In this document: one piece after another, positions 47,140 to 64,000 of the stretch
Position numbering within the stretch: the first letter of the stretch is position 1
How the letters are laid out: the number at the start of each line of letters is the position of its first letter
Assembly: GCA_964017065.1 (NCBI GenBank)
Contig: OZ024786.1
Location: 6,639,047 to 6,703,046 of the forward strand
Source: Haliclona indistincta
Lineage: Eukaryota > Porifera > Demospongiae > Haplosclerida > Chalinidae
Direction: 5' to 3'
DNA length: 64,000 nucleotides
Position numbers and translations under genes: made by a program
The notes under the pieces: generated by a model
Told to the model about the DNA's origin: nothing
Seen by the model: only the letters and a program-made list of their open reading frames with translations
Databases searched by the model: none

Positions 47140-47599
47140 CAAATACTACATTATTGTAACCAGTTAGTGATGAAAATACTCTCAAGACAACTAGTTCTGT
47201 TACGCATATAGAGTTACTGTAACAAACATACTGAGAAATACAAACACACAAGATGACTCGATCTAGCCTCAGTATCAAACCTCCTCATCTATGTGACTGG
47301 GGCTCTAGCTGTTTCAAATATAGTTCCCCACTTTACAAACACACAATGATCAACCACGCGTACACTAAAACACTCACTGATAGCTCCCGGATAGCCTCAT
47401 CCTCTGACACTGCCTTCAGATTATCGACATAACTAGCTAGATACCCTGCATCGAAGCCTCCCACTCCTGCTGCCTTTAGGTTATTCTCTGTCAGGTTGGT
47501 GATAGCATTATACGATGCGTAGCCATGGTTTAGAAAGTTGGGCTCGTACTTAGAGTAGCCGATCACCTTTAGCCAGTTTCTGACACTAAACAGCGCCAT
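26386..47599 (-). CDS. SAM-like / ankyrin / ROC-COR GTPase / CARD-like / Death-domain protein
   Basis: Twelve minus-strand exons chain together with consistent phases: 47,378-47,599, 46,766-46,870, 45,231-45,329, 42,765-42,863, 38,810-38,910, 36,221-36,293, 33,637-33,708, 28,728-30,737, 28,555-28,623, 28,176-28,496, 27,990-28,031 and 26,386-26,678, about 1130 residues. Order: SAM-like domain, about five ankyrin repeats, acidic linker, ROC-like GTPase and COR-like region, CARD-like helical domain, Death domain. The closest familiar layout is DAPK1 (ANK-ROC-COR-Death), but no kinase is present. A signalling scaffold in innate immunity or cell death is inferred. One ankyrin exon (38,810-38,910) has a frameshift; everything else is open. 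Exon linkage is supported by phases but not by transcripts. Confidence 0.75.
26929..27365 (-). pseudogene. Decayed duplicate of the linker-exon region
   Basis: It is a second copy of 28,485-28,766, covering the 5' edge of the CARD exon, the small linker exon and the 3' end of the GTPase exon. The copied small exon has ACAT instead of the ACAG acceptor, and the next possible AG shifts the frame to an early stop. A 167-bp MITE interrupts the copy. Confidence 0.8.
26945..27111. mobile_element. 167-bp MITE with TA target duplication
   Basis: Termini CAGTGGAACCCCTCTTAGAG and the complement of CTGTGGAACCACTCTTAGG, flanked by TA on both sides. The empty site is visible in the paralogous segment near 28,500. 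TA duplication and CAGT ends fit the Tc1/mariner-pogo group. A TIR-less interior fragment of the same family is at about 56,410-56,510. Confidence 0.85.
27366..27989. other. Intron sequence, unassigned
   Basis: Plus-strand frames at 27,375-27,729 contain no recognised domain. The region forms part of the last introns of the ROC-COR gene. Confidence 0.4.
27990..28031 (-). CDS. 14-codon basic mini-exon
   Basis: ADHGEGSRRRKHEQ between a TTATAG acceptor and GTATTC donor in matching phase. A similar 'CTGAT...AAGAGACATAAATGAG|GTATTC' block at about 27,895-27,940 looks like a duplicated mini-exon but contains an in-frame TGA, so it is left out of the model. Confidence 0.5.
28176..28496 (-). CDS. 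CARD-like domain exon
   Basis: 107 codons, mainly helical: KPDCSVIQTHIADINNRIPV, SSYADDLLQTGLIGQAGHDN, then SMPHLFSALVDIIEKRSGDE and AFASLLRKNYQ. The pattern of six short helices with a GLI turn suits a death-fold domain, CARD being the best match by eye; DED is an alternative. A decayed relative is at 60,340-60,545. Confidence 0.65.
28555..28623 (-). CDS. Small Ser/His-rich linker exon
   Basis: SSSTPHDTKSQHLLAADSHS region, 23 codons, with TACAG acceptor and GTATGT donor in the phases required by neighbours. A duplicated copy at about 27,155-27,220 has lost its acceptor. Confidence 0.6.
28728..30737 (-). CDS. ROC-like GTPase and COR-like exon
   Basis: A 670-codon exon. P-loop GYPGVGKTS lies near residue 35 of the exon, the switch II-like TDCGGQPPFLD near residue 160, and a G4-like VGTFEDK near residue 250; the region after about residue 320 (LRWFGLLLNILMIAEKE, AIQFFHDISLIMHFDT, DYVIIDTKPVLNKL) has the pattern of a COR domain, which mediates dimerisation in Roco proteins. 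An acceptor TTTGTAG at the start makes the apparent upstream Met intronic. The intact 2-kb frame argues that this gene is under selection. Confidence 0.8.
30895..31493. mobile_element. 599-bp MITE with GGTGACGGGGTAC termini
   Basis: GGTGACGGGGTACTGTT at the left pairs with ACTGTACCCCGTCACC at the right, about 17 bp. It lies in the intron between the acidic linker exon and the GTPase exon. The adjacent 'gcagtctcctagttttgg' also occurs near 7950. Confidence 0.75.
31494..33636. other. Large intron, repeats but no exon seen
   Basis: Holds scattered repeat fragments: a 'ttaaccctcggcgcatg' motif at 31,756 whose complement recurs at 36,175-36,191, and a foldback with 'ggttgtcacaagcttgt' at about 32,829-32,994. 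Confidence 0.5.
33637..33708 (-). CDS. Acidic linker exon
   Basis: Encodes APRRDSDSSSDEDEGDDVTS plus RSIG; bounded by a TATACAG acceptor and a GTGAGT donor with phases matching both neighbours. It probably forms a disordered, phosphorylatable linker between the ankyrin repeats and the GTPase. Confidence 0.6.
34548..35143. mobile_element. piggyBac-like MITE, 596 bp
   Basis: Same family as 24,511-25,108: TTAA at both edges, right end AAAGGGTTAA, shared interior order of 'ccactcccacttcgg', 'gaagccg', 'cgacctcgtca' and 'gggcgcgctgaaaa'. The left terminus (CTCTTTAGG) is degenerate. It sits in an intron of the ROC-COR gene. Confidence 0.8.
35144..36220. other. Intron with a palindromic repeat end
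   Basis: No exon. Near 36,165-36,191 the sequence 'taaccctcgcgcatgcgccg' with 'agggtta' forms a palindrome. A related 'accctcggcgtg' occurs at 35,693, so a MITE of about 500 bp is possible. Confidence 0.4.
36221..36293 (-). CDS. Ankyrin repeat exon 5 (partial repeat)
   Basis: HGMTPLDIAVTFNKSDTIQY then LESIG, first two-thirds of an ankyrin repeat, starting in phase 0 and ending with one extra base that fits the next exon. Confidence 0.7.
36294..38809. other. Intron, no recognised content
   Basis: AT-rich sequence between ankyrin exons without a domain-bearing frame. Short open frames (for example 37,735-37,959) look non-coding. Confidence 0.45.
38810..38910 (-). CDS. Ankyrin repeat exon 4 with frameshift
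   Basis: DQWTPAHDAANNDDV is followed after a one-base deletion (or two-base gain) by EALKLLVKHGGLMSVKDN in another frame. The exon is 101 bp where neighbours in phase 0 require 99 or 102. A lost G in 'gtattgaggc' would explain it, so either the allele is broken or the base call is wrong. Confidence 0.75.
39330..41396 (+). pseudogene. hAT-superfamily transposase (ZMYM1-like), degenerate
   Basis: Antisense inside the ROC-COR gene's intron. A TTF-type zinc finger (WLEYSVERDAAFCFPCRHFS, then REGSRDWKHAT) lies at about 39,398-39,530. The DUF4371/RNase H-like core (VVRYVDENATIHERF, DTRWACRQSAV) follows at 39,694-40,611, and the C-terminal hAT dimerisation region (STAECERSFSALKRIKTYLR) at 40,948-41,390. 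It is broken by a frameshift near 39,905, further shifts and a TGA at 41,278. A candidate right terminus CTGGCTACGCCACTG ends at 41,482, typical of hAT ends. Once a cut-and-paste transposase; now dead. Confidence 0.85.
41955..43265 (+). repeat. Unit 1 of a 2.46-kb-spaced tandem duplication
   Basis: Matches 44,413-45,735 along nearly its full length, including the ankyrin exon, both splice sites and long intron stretches such as 'tcacatgatgatcatatcag'. A hAT-end-like TACGCCACTGG lies in both copies (42,434 and 44,889). Confidence 0.85.
42765..42863 (-). CDS. Ankyrin repeat exon 3 (duplicate of exon 2)
   Basis: Exactly 33 codons, phase 0: VKKTPLHAATLRGHIDIAKI then LLDRGVNPNALDV. Coding and intron sequence closely match the 45,231 exon, so the repeat number of the protein grew by genomic duplication. 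Confidence 0.9.
43858..44253. mobile_element. Mutator-like MITE, 396 bp, exact 9-bp duplication
   Basis: Ends TAGCCTCGTTCCCAGGCTC and complement match the TIR family at 3687-4262. The flanks are GTGAAATAC on both sides (43,849-43,857 and 44,254-44,262), an exact 9-bp target duplication. No transposase frame. Confidence 0.9.
44413..45735 (+). repeat. Unit 2 of the tandem duplication
   Basis: Second copy of 41,955-43,265, carrying the other ankyrin exon. Few substitutions and small indels separate the units, so the event is fairly recent. Confidence 0.85.
45231..45329 (-). CDS. Ankyrin repeat exon 2
   Basis: Exactly 33 codons, phase 0: YKRTPLHEAAERGHTDVMRV then LLDRGANPNALDV, a textbook ankyrin repeat. 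It and the exon at 42,765 lie at equivalent positions of a tandem duplication. Confidence 0.9.
45736..46765. other. Intron with a perfect palindrome and CCAAT motif
   Basis: No exon. At 46,397-46,434 TGAATATAGTTGCCC and its complement enclose 8 bases, followed directly by GAGCAATCTGATTGGTCATG, the same motif found in the foldback elements at 19, 21 and 58 kb. Confidence 0.5.
46766..46870 (-). CDS. Ankyrin repeat exon 1 (divergent)
   Basis: 35 codons in phase 0, SQELALYCASHDGDADLVQA then MIAKGAGVNWSNPFL. It fits the ankyrin consensus (A..GD.DLV..ML..GA.VN) and is bounded by TTTAG acceptor and GTGAGT donor. Confidence 0.75.
47085..47139 (+). repeat. (CAAT)n microsatellite
   Basis: About 13 tandem CAAT units in an intron of the ROC-COR gene. 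Confidence 0.95.
47378..47599 (-). CDS. First exon: SAM-like domain
   Basis: Starts MALFSVRNWLKVIGYSKYEP and encodes 74 residues ending in phase 0 at a GTGAGT donor. The WLKVIGYSKYEPNFLNHGY and ITNLTENNLKAAGV segments match the helix pattern of SAM domains (sterile alpha motif, protein-protein interaction). I chose the internal Met because the open frame upstream is AT-rich and hydrophobic. It is only about 85 bp from the EPG5 stop codon, so the two genes are close in tandem. Confidence 0.65.
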
Positions 47600-47683
47600 A
47601 ACAAAACAAAAACAGTCTATTATTAAATTGAGTGACGTCATTATTCATAGTCAAAAATAGTAACACATACAGTAGTGGTGACA

Positions 47684-58693
<11,010 letters not shown>

Positions 58694-58984
58694 CTAAAAT
58701 ATAATAGATATATAGAGATAATTGATATACAACATTAAATATTAGCTTCTTATAATAATATTGTCTTGTACATATTAAATAAGTTATATAACTGTGTGTA
58801 CAAATATTAAGCTATCTAGCCCACGATCTTACGTACCTGCATCATAGTCACTAGCATCAGGGCTGCAATATTTCTTTTCTAATTAACCAGTTGCAATTAT
58901 ATATGGTACATGTACAAGCTAGCTTGTGTAAGTCATACATGTTATATGCATGCAGGTAACTCGATCAAGCCTGCAACAAAAATT

Positions 58985-59270
58985 GTAATGTTACATGCAA
59001 GTGAGGACCATATTTTTTAAACAATGCAAGCACCTTGAGTGTTACATGGATGCAGCAAACAAAGCATTTGATTACCATGAATGCAACATGCATGTTGATG
59101 CATGCACGTAAGAAAAAATGAATGTATCATGATTATAACATGCACATCAGATGATACATGCATGTAAGAAAACCATGCATGTAACCAGCATTCTACATAC
59201 TGGTTATAGCACAACATTTCACTGACAGGAAAAATACTGCAACATGCATGTTACATGCCCTATATTTTCA
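58985..59270. repeat. ATGCATGTTACATG-rich repeat
   Basis: At least seven interspersed copies of 'catgcatgt' or 'tgttacatg' in both orientations across 280 bp, giving several overlapping hairpins. Non-coding. Confidence 0.6.
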
Positions 59271-60339
59271 GTAGTGAACAGATTTATAAAGTACAATGCA
59301 AGCTATTGGCAAAAAAACAGAAGCCAATAGTATGCTACCACAGTGTAATAATTAGCTGGGTGTGCAAAAGGCAAGCACACAGCCATGCTTTGCTTCTAGC
59401 AGCTTTTTGGTTTTTGCTGAATTTTATCCAGACCCTCCACGTCAAACCTACAATCTGTTAGTCAGTTAACCATGGACACATTCGACTTCAGAGAAGTCCA
59501 GATCACCAGTAACGGTAAACAAAATAAGCAAATCACGCCATAACTCACGAACAAAGCTTTAATTCAAAAATCTAAGACCATCAAGTTCGAGCTATTAACG
59601 TTTTAAGTCAATTTTACACTTACAACCAGCTGATTCCTGCCGTCTTTCAGAACTAGAGCAGACAGACATACAGACAAAAAGACACGCACGATTACTGTAT
59701 GCCTCGTGGCTCCGCCCACCGAGGCATAACAAGGCAACCCAATTCACTGTGCAAAACATAAAAATAAAACTTACATGTTGGCAACGCAAAATGAACACCT
59801 CTGTATGTGTAAAACCATGGTAACACGCTTGGTAACACAACACATAATGCACCAGCCACACTCCCAATAGAGCCAACCTTCAGACGAAGTGAGTATCATT
59901 GCTATGAGGAAGTGATGGAGCTGGCAGCCCTAGCTATATATAGCTGGAGTAGATTCTGATGAACTATGAATTCACTAGCTCAAGCCCCACTAGCTTCACG
60001 CTCAGGAAGTAGAGCTTATTGATTTTTAGTAGTTGTTTTATAATTTTCAGAGTAAGTGGAGCATTGGTATAACTGACTCATATAACACCAATGAACAAAA
60101 CCCAACACATAGGTACATGACGACATTTATTGATGCATAAACAGAGCTATGTGCAGCTGTAATCACAATCACACTGACCTTTAACACCAGTCACTCCATA
60201 TGAAATGTCTCTGCTCGCTCCTGCTCCTTGCTCGATCAATGCCTACAGACAAGACGAGCTACAGTGAACAAGCATAAAGGGGCGGAGCTTTATATTATCC
60301 ACTGCTTACCGCGGTATTCTTTGAGCAGTATAGATGTAA
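59271..60339. other. Repeat-derived spacer
   Basis: A 3'-end-like repeat motif lies at about 59,640-59,730: a 'gacagacatacagac' run followed by TGCCTCGTGGCTCCGCCCAC and 'cgaggca', an inverted pair. No gene recognised. Confidence 0.4.
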
Positions 60340-60545
60340 AATCATTGTTGTATTATGGCGACCAGTGTACTGAACAGGTGAGGCGACGTGTTGATCATCT
60401 TAGTCCCAATGCTTCGGACGTACGTGAGTGAGGCTATCTTGTCTTGAATACCTTGGACGGTGACAGCAACGGCGTTATCGTGTCCAGCATGACAAACAAG
60501 ATGAGATTAAAGGCACATGATGATGATAAGTCAGAGGTCCGTGTA
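60340..60545 (-). pseudogene. Decayed CARD-like exon, paralogue of 28,176-28,496
   Basis: One frame reads LVCHAGHDNAVAVTVQGIQD and later SPHLFSTLVAIIQQ, aligned with LIGQAGHDNALVAMG and MPHLFSALVDIIEK of the intact gene. Upstream codons contain stops. Together with the similar 3' flank at 60,605 it marks a second, broken locus of the same gene family. Confidence 0.65.
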
Positions 60546-61139
60546 CGACTGTTGTTGTCTCTGATCTGATCACAGCGCGCGTACTCGGCCATTTTCCCGC
60601 GCAAACTCCTCCTACAAAATGGGTGTGACCAATCAGCTGTTTGCAGTGGCGGATACTATACTTCACTGACTAGTCCATTTGAGAGCATCTATTTCAAGAC
60701 TACACATAATTATAAAACTAGTACATTTATAAAATACTGGGGGCGAGCCTGAGCTGATTTATGTCGTGCACAATTCAAGAACAATCCATTTTTCTACATA
60801 TGCATAACAGTAAGCCCTCTGCTCTTGTATTCCAGTTGTCGCTCCAGTCGTAGCCAGTTGACTCTGCTGCTCGTTGTCGCTTCCTGGCAGTACTCTTACC
60901 TTGACAGTTGTAGAAGTCGATCCAGACGTCTTCAATGCGCAGTCTTGTTTTGTATCGCGCCACGTGAGGATTATATCATGGGGCGCGGTCAATGTTTACG
61001 CGCACGTGACTTCTCGGGAACATAGGGAGGACAAACGCACCACACGGCCAGATACATACAAACATTCCCCGCGGCGAGGGACGCACATCACCATCAATGT
61101 GGGGCTCGCTCAGGCTCGCCCCAATAATTATGCTTGTTA

Positions 61140-61297
61140 CAATATTATGTCTGATAGCTTTAGTGAGGTCTCCTGATGATAGACCAGCTTCAGTGATGCA
61201 CTCAGTAAGAGCTGACCCGAAGGGCATGCATATGAATGTAGTCATCATCATCTCGAATTAACCAGTCTCTCAGGATCATTTGAACAAACTCATTCCT
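61140..61297 (-). pseudogene. Death-domain exon fragment, copy 1 of 3
   Basis: Minus-strand frames read RNEFVQMILRDWLIRDDDD and, after a one-base shift, GSALTECITEAGLSSGDLTK with AIRHNI. This follows the second half of a Death domain (ML..WL...W..L...L...GL..L...I). The same frameshift is in copies 2 and 3, so it predates amplification. Confidence 0.6.
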
Positions 61298-61827
61298 TTC
61301 TTTGTACTAGTGTCTCTACTACAGTGCTAGTGGTACTAGTGTCTCTACTACAGTGCTACTGGTACTAGTGTCTCTACTACAATGCTGCTGGTACTAGTGT
61401 CTCTACTACAGTGCTACTGGTACTAGTGTCTCTACTACAGTGCTACTGGTACTAGTGTCTCTACTACAGTGCTGCTGGTACTAGTGTCTCACTACAGTGC
61501 TGCTGGTACTAGTGTCTCTACTACAGTGCTCCTGGTAGTAGTGTCTCTACTACAGTGCTGCTGGTACTAGTGTCTCTACTACAGTGCTACTGGTACTAGT
61601 GTCTCTACCACAGTGCTGCTGGTACTAGTGTCTCTACTACAGTGCTAGCCTACTGGTACTAGTGTCTCTACTACAGTCAATGTTTACGCGCACGTGACTT
61701 CTCGGGAACATAGGGAGGACAAACGCACCACACGGCCAGATACATACAAACATTCCCCGCGGCGAGGGACGCACATCACCATCAATGTGGGGCTCGCTCA
61801 GGCTCGCCCCAATAATTATGCTTGTTA

Positions 61828-61985
61828 CAATATTATGTCTGATAGCTTTAGTGAGGTCTCCTGATGATAGACCAGCTTCAGTGATGCACTCAGTAAGAGC
61901 TGACCCGAAGGGCATGCATATGAATGTAGTCATCATCATCTCGAATTAACCAGTCTCTCAGGATCATTTGAACAAACTCATTCCT
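61828..61985 (-). pseudogene. Death-domain exon fragment, copy 2 of 3
   Basis: Same sequence as 61,140-61,297, shifted by 688 bp, with the same frameshift. I see no difference by eye. Confidence 0.6.
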
Positions 61986-62515
61986 TTCTTTGTACTAGTG
62001 TCTCTACTACAGTGCTAGTGGTACTAGTGTCTCTACTACAGTGCTACTGGTACTAGTGTCTCTACTACAATGCTGCTGGTACTAGTGTCTCTACTACAGT
62101 GCTACTGGTACTAGTGTCTCTACTACAGTGCTACTGGTACTAGTGTCTCTACTACAGTGCTGCTGGTACTAGTGTCTCACTACAGTGCTGCTGGTACTAG
62201 TGTCTCTACTACAGTGCTCCTGGTAGTAGTGTCTCTACTACAGTGCTGCTGGTACTAGTGTCTCTACTACAGTGCTACTGGTACTAGTGTCTCTACCACA
62301 GTGCTGCTGGTACTAGTGTCTCTACTACAGTGCTAGCCTACTGGTACTAGTGTCTCTACTACAGTCAATGTTTACGCGCACGTGACTTCTCGGGAACATA
62401 GGGAGGACAAACGCACCACACGGCCAGATACATACAAACATTCCCCGCGGCGAGGGACGCACATCACCATCAATGTGGGGCTCGCTCAGGCTCGCCCCAA
62501 TAATTATGCTTGTTA

Positions 62516-62673
62516 CAATATTATGTCTGATAGCTTTAGTGAGGTCTCCTGATGATAGACCAGCTTCAGTGATGCACTCAGTAAGAGCTGACCCGAAGGG
62601 CATGCATATGAATGTAGTCATCATCATCTCGAATTAACCAGTCTCTCAGGATCATTTGAACAAACTCATTCCT
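62516..62673 (-). pseudogene. Death-domain exon fragment, copy 3 of 3
   Basis: Third identical-looking copy, another 688 bp on. After this unit the 29-bp minisatellite runs on without further copies. Confidence 0.6.
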
Positions 62674-64000
62674 TTCTTTGTACTAGTGTCTCTACTACAG
62701 TGCTAGTGGTACTAGTGTCTCTACTACAGTGCTACTGGTACTAGTGTCTCTACTACAATGCTGCTGGTACTAGTGTCTCTACTACAGTGCTACTGGTACT
62801 AGTGTCTCTACTACAGTGCTACTGGTACTAGTGTCTCTACTACAGTGCTGCTGGTACTAGTGTCTCACTACAGTGCTGCTGGTACTAGTGTCTCTACTAC
62901 AGTGCTCCTGGTAGTAGTGTCTCTACTACAGTGCTGCTGGTACTAGTGTCTCTACTACAGTGCTACTGGTACTAGTGTCTCTACCACAGTGCTGCTGGTA
63001 CTAGTGTCTCTACTACAGTGCTAGCCTACTGGTACTAGTGTCTCTACTACAGTCCTGCTAGTACTAGCTATAGAGTCTCTACTACAGTCCTGCTGGTACT
63101 ATTGTCTCTACTACAGTGCTGCTCAGTGGTACTAGTGTCTCTACTACAGTGCTGCTGGTACTAGTGTCTCTACTACAGTGCTGCTGGTACTAGTGTCTCT
63201 ACTACAGTGCTGCTGGTACTAGTGTCTCTACTGCAGTGCTACTGGTACTAGTGTTACTACTACAGTGCTGCTGGTACTAGTGTCTCTACTACAGTGCTGC
63301 TGGTACTAGTATCTCTGCTACAGTGCTGCTGGTACTAGTGTCTCTACTACAGTGCTGCTGGTATACTAGTGTCTCTACAGTGCTGCTGGTACTAGTGTCT
63401 CTACTGCAGTGCTGCTGGTACAAGTGTCTCTACTACAGTGCTGCTGGTACTAGTGTCACTGCTATACAGTGCTGCTGGTACTAGTGTTACTACTACAGTG
63501 CTGCTGGTATACTAGTGTCTCTACAGTGCTGCTGGTACTAGTGTCTCTACTGCAGTGCTGCTGGTATACTAGTGTCTCTACAGTGCTGCTGGTACTAGTG
63601 TCTCTACTGCAGTGCTGCTGGTACTAGTGTCTCTACTACGGTGCTACTGGTACTAGTGTCTCTACTACAGTGCTGCTGGTACTAGTGTCTCTACTACAGT
63701 GCTACTGGTACTAGTGTCTCTACTACAGTGCTGCTGGTACTAGTGTCTCTACTGCAGTGATGCTGGTACTAGTGTCTCTACTACAGTGCTACTGGTACTA
63801 GTGTCACTGCTATACAGTGCTACTGGTACTAGTGTCTCTACTACAGTGCTGCTGGTACTAGTGTCTCTACTACGGTGCAACAACACTAAAAAAACATGTA
63901 GATATTTGGACAAAATATATTTACAATTGTAATATCGATTAATCTTTTACTTCTCTTGTTACAAACCATTCTATGATATCGATGTCATTACTCTATGTTC

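Larger units (their letters stand above)
60988..63877. repeat. 688-bp higher-order repeat plus 29-bp minisatellite
   Basis: Three copies of a 688-bp unit start at 60,988, 61,676 and 62,364 and look identical by eye. Each has about 310 bp of unique sequence followed by roughly 13 copies of a 29-bp unit (GTACTAGTGTCTCTACTACA + gtgctgctg). After the third unit the 29-bp array continues to 63,877 with more variation, such as 'gtatactag' and 'gtgttact' forms. Confidence 0.95.

Noticed and set aside
60976..62627. Three ~100-residue proteins starting MMMTTFICMPFG
   Set aside because: They are identical repeats whose N-terminal residues come from the wrong frame of a broken Death-domain fragment; no start context or splice support.

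Overview
This window looks like nuclear DNA of an early-branching metazoan, most likely a demosponge. The reasons are AT-rich sequence, many small exons with canonical GT-AG introns (mostly 50-500 bp), metazoan gene content (an EPG5 homologue, SLC15-like and SLCO-like transporters, an ankyrin-ROC-COR-CARD/Death multidomain gene) and a very dense load of non-autonomous DNA transposons. I see no operons and no prokaryotic or organellar features. Taxon assignment is inference; a cnidarian or placozoan would be the main alternatives.

Layout. (1) Positions 200-14,735 are bounded by a long imperfect inverted repeat, arms A/B on the left (202-985, 1380-1660) and B'/A' on the right (9735-9950, 13,745-14,735). 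Between the arms lie a RING-finger gene fragment (2910-3397, minus), an unrecognised two-exon gene (5037-5671, minus) and a complete six-exon DDE integrase-like gene (5890-8822, plus). Later insertions (Mutator-like MITE, piggyBac-like element, tRNA-derived SINE, foldback MITE) decorate the block. (2) 15.5-25.1 kb is a graveyard: a minisatellite, a broken SLC15/POT-like transporter, a copia retrotransposon remnant with two foldback elements inserted in its reading frame, an aldehyde dehydrogenase pseudo-exon pair, and the last exon of an SLCO/OATP-like transporter. (3) 26,386-47,599 (minus) is one gene of at least 12 exons: SAM-like domain, about five ankyrin repeats, an acidic linker, a ROC-like GTPase plus COR-like region in one 2-kb exon, a CARD-like domain and a C-terminal Death domain. 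Its introns carry a hAT transposase pseudogene, several MITEs, and two segmental duplications that copied exons. (4) 47,684-58,693 (minus) is the C-terminal part of EPG5, the autophagosome-lysosome tethering factor; 21 exons can be traced, and one intron is almost entirely a ~960-bp purine/pyrimidine microsatellite ending at the splice acceptor. (5) 58-64 kb holds foldback elements, remnants of a second CARD/Death-domain gene, and a 688-bp higher-order repeat in which a Death-domain exon fragment has been amplified together with a 29-bp minisatellite.

The genes do not form one pathway. The most notable units are the inverted-repeat block around an intact integrase gene, and the DAPK-like ANK-ROC-COR-Death architecture that lacks a kinase, with its decayed and tandemly amplified relatives. 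Several conserved exons carry single-base frameshifts; the sequence alone cannot say whether these are pseudogenisation or residual assembly indels.
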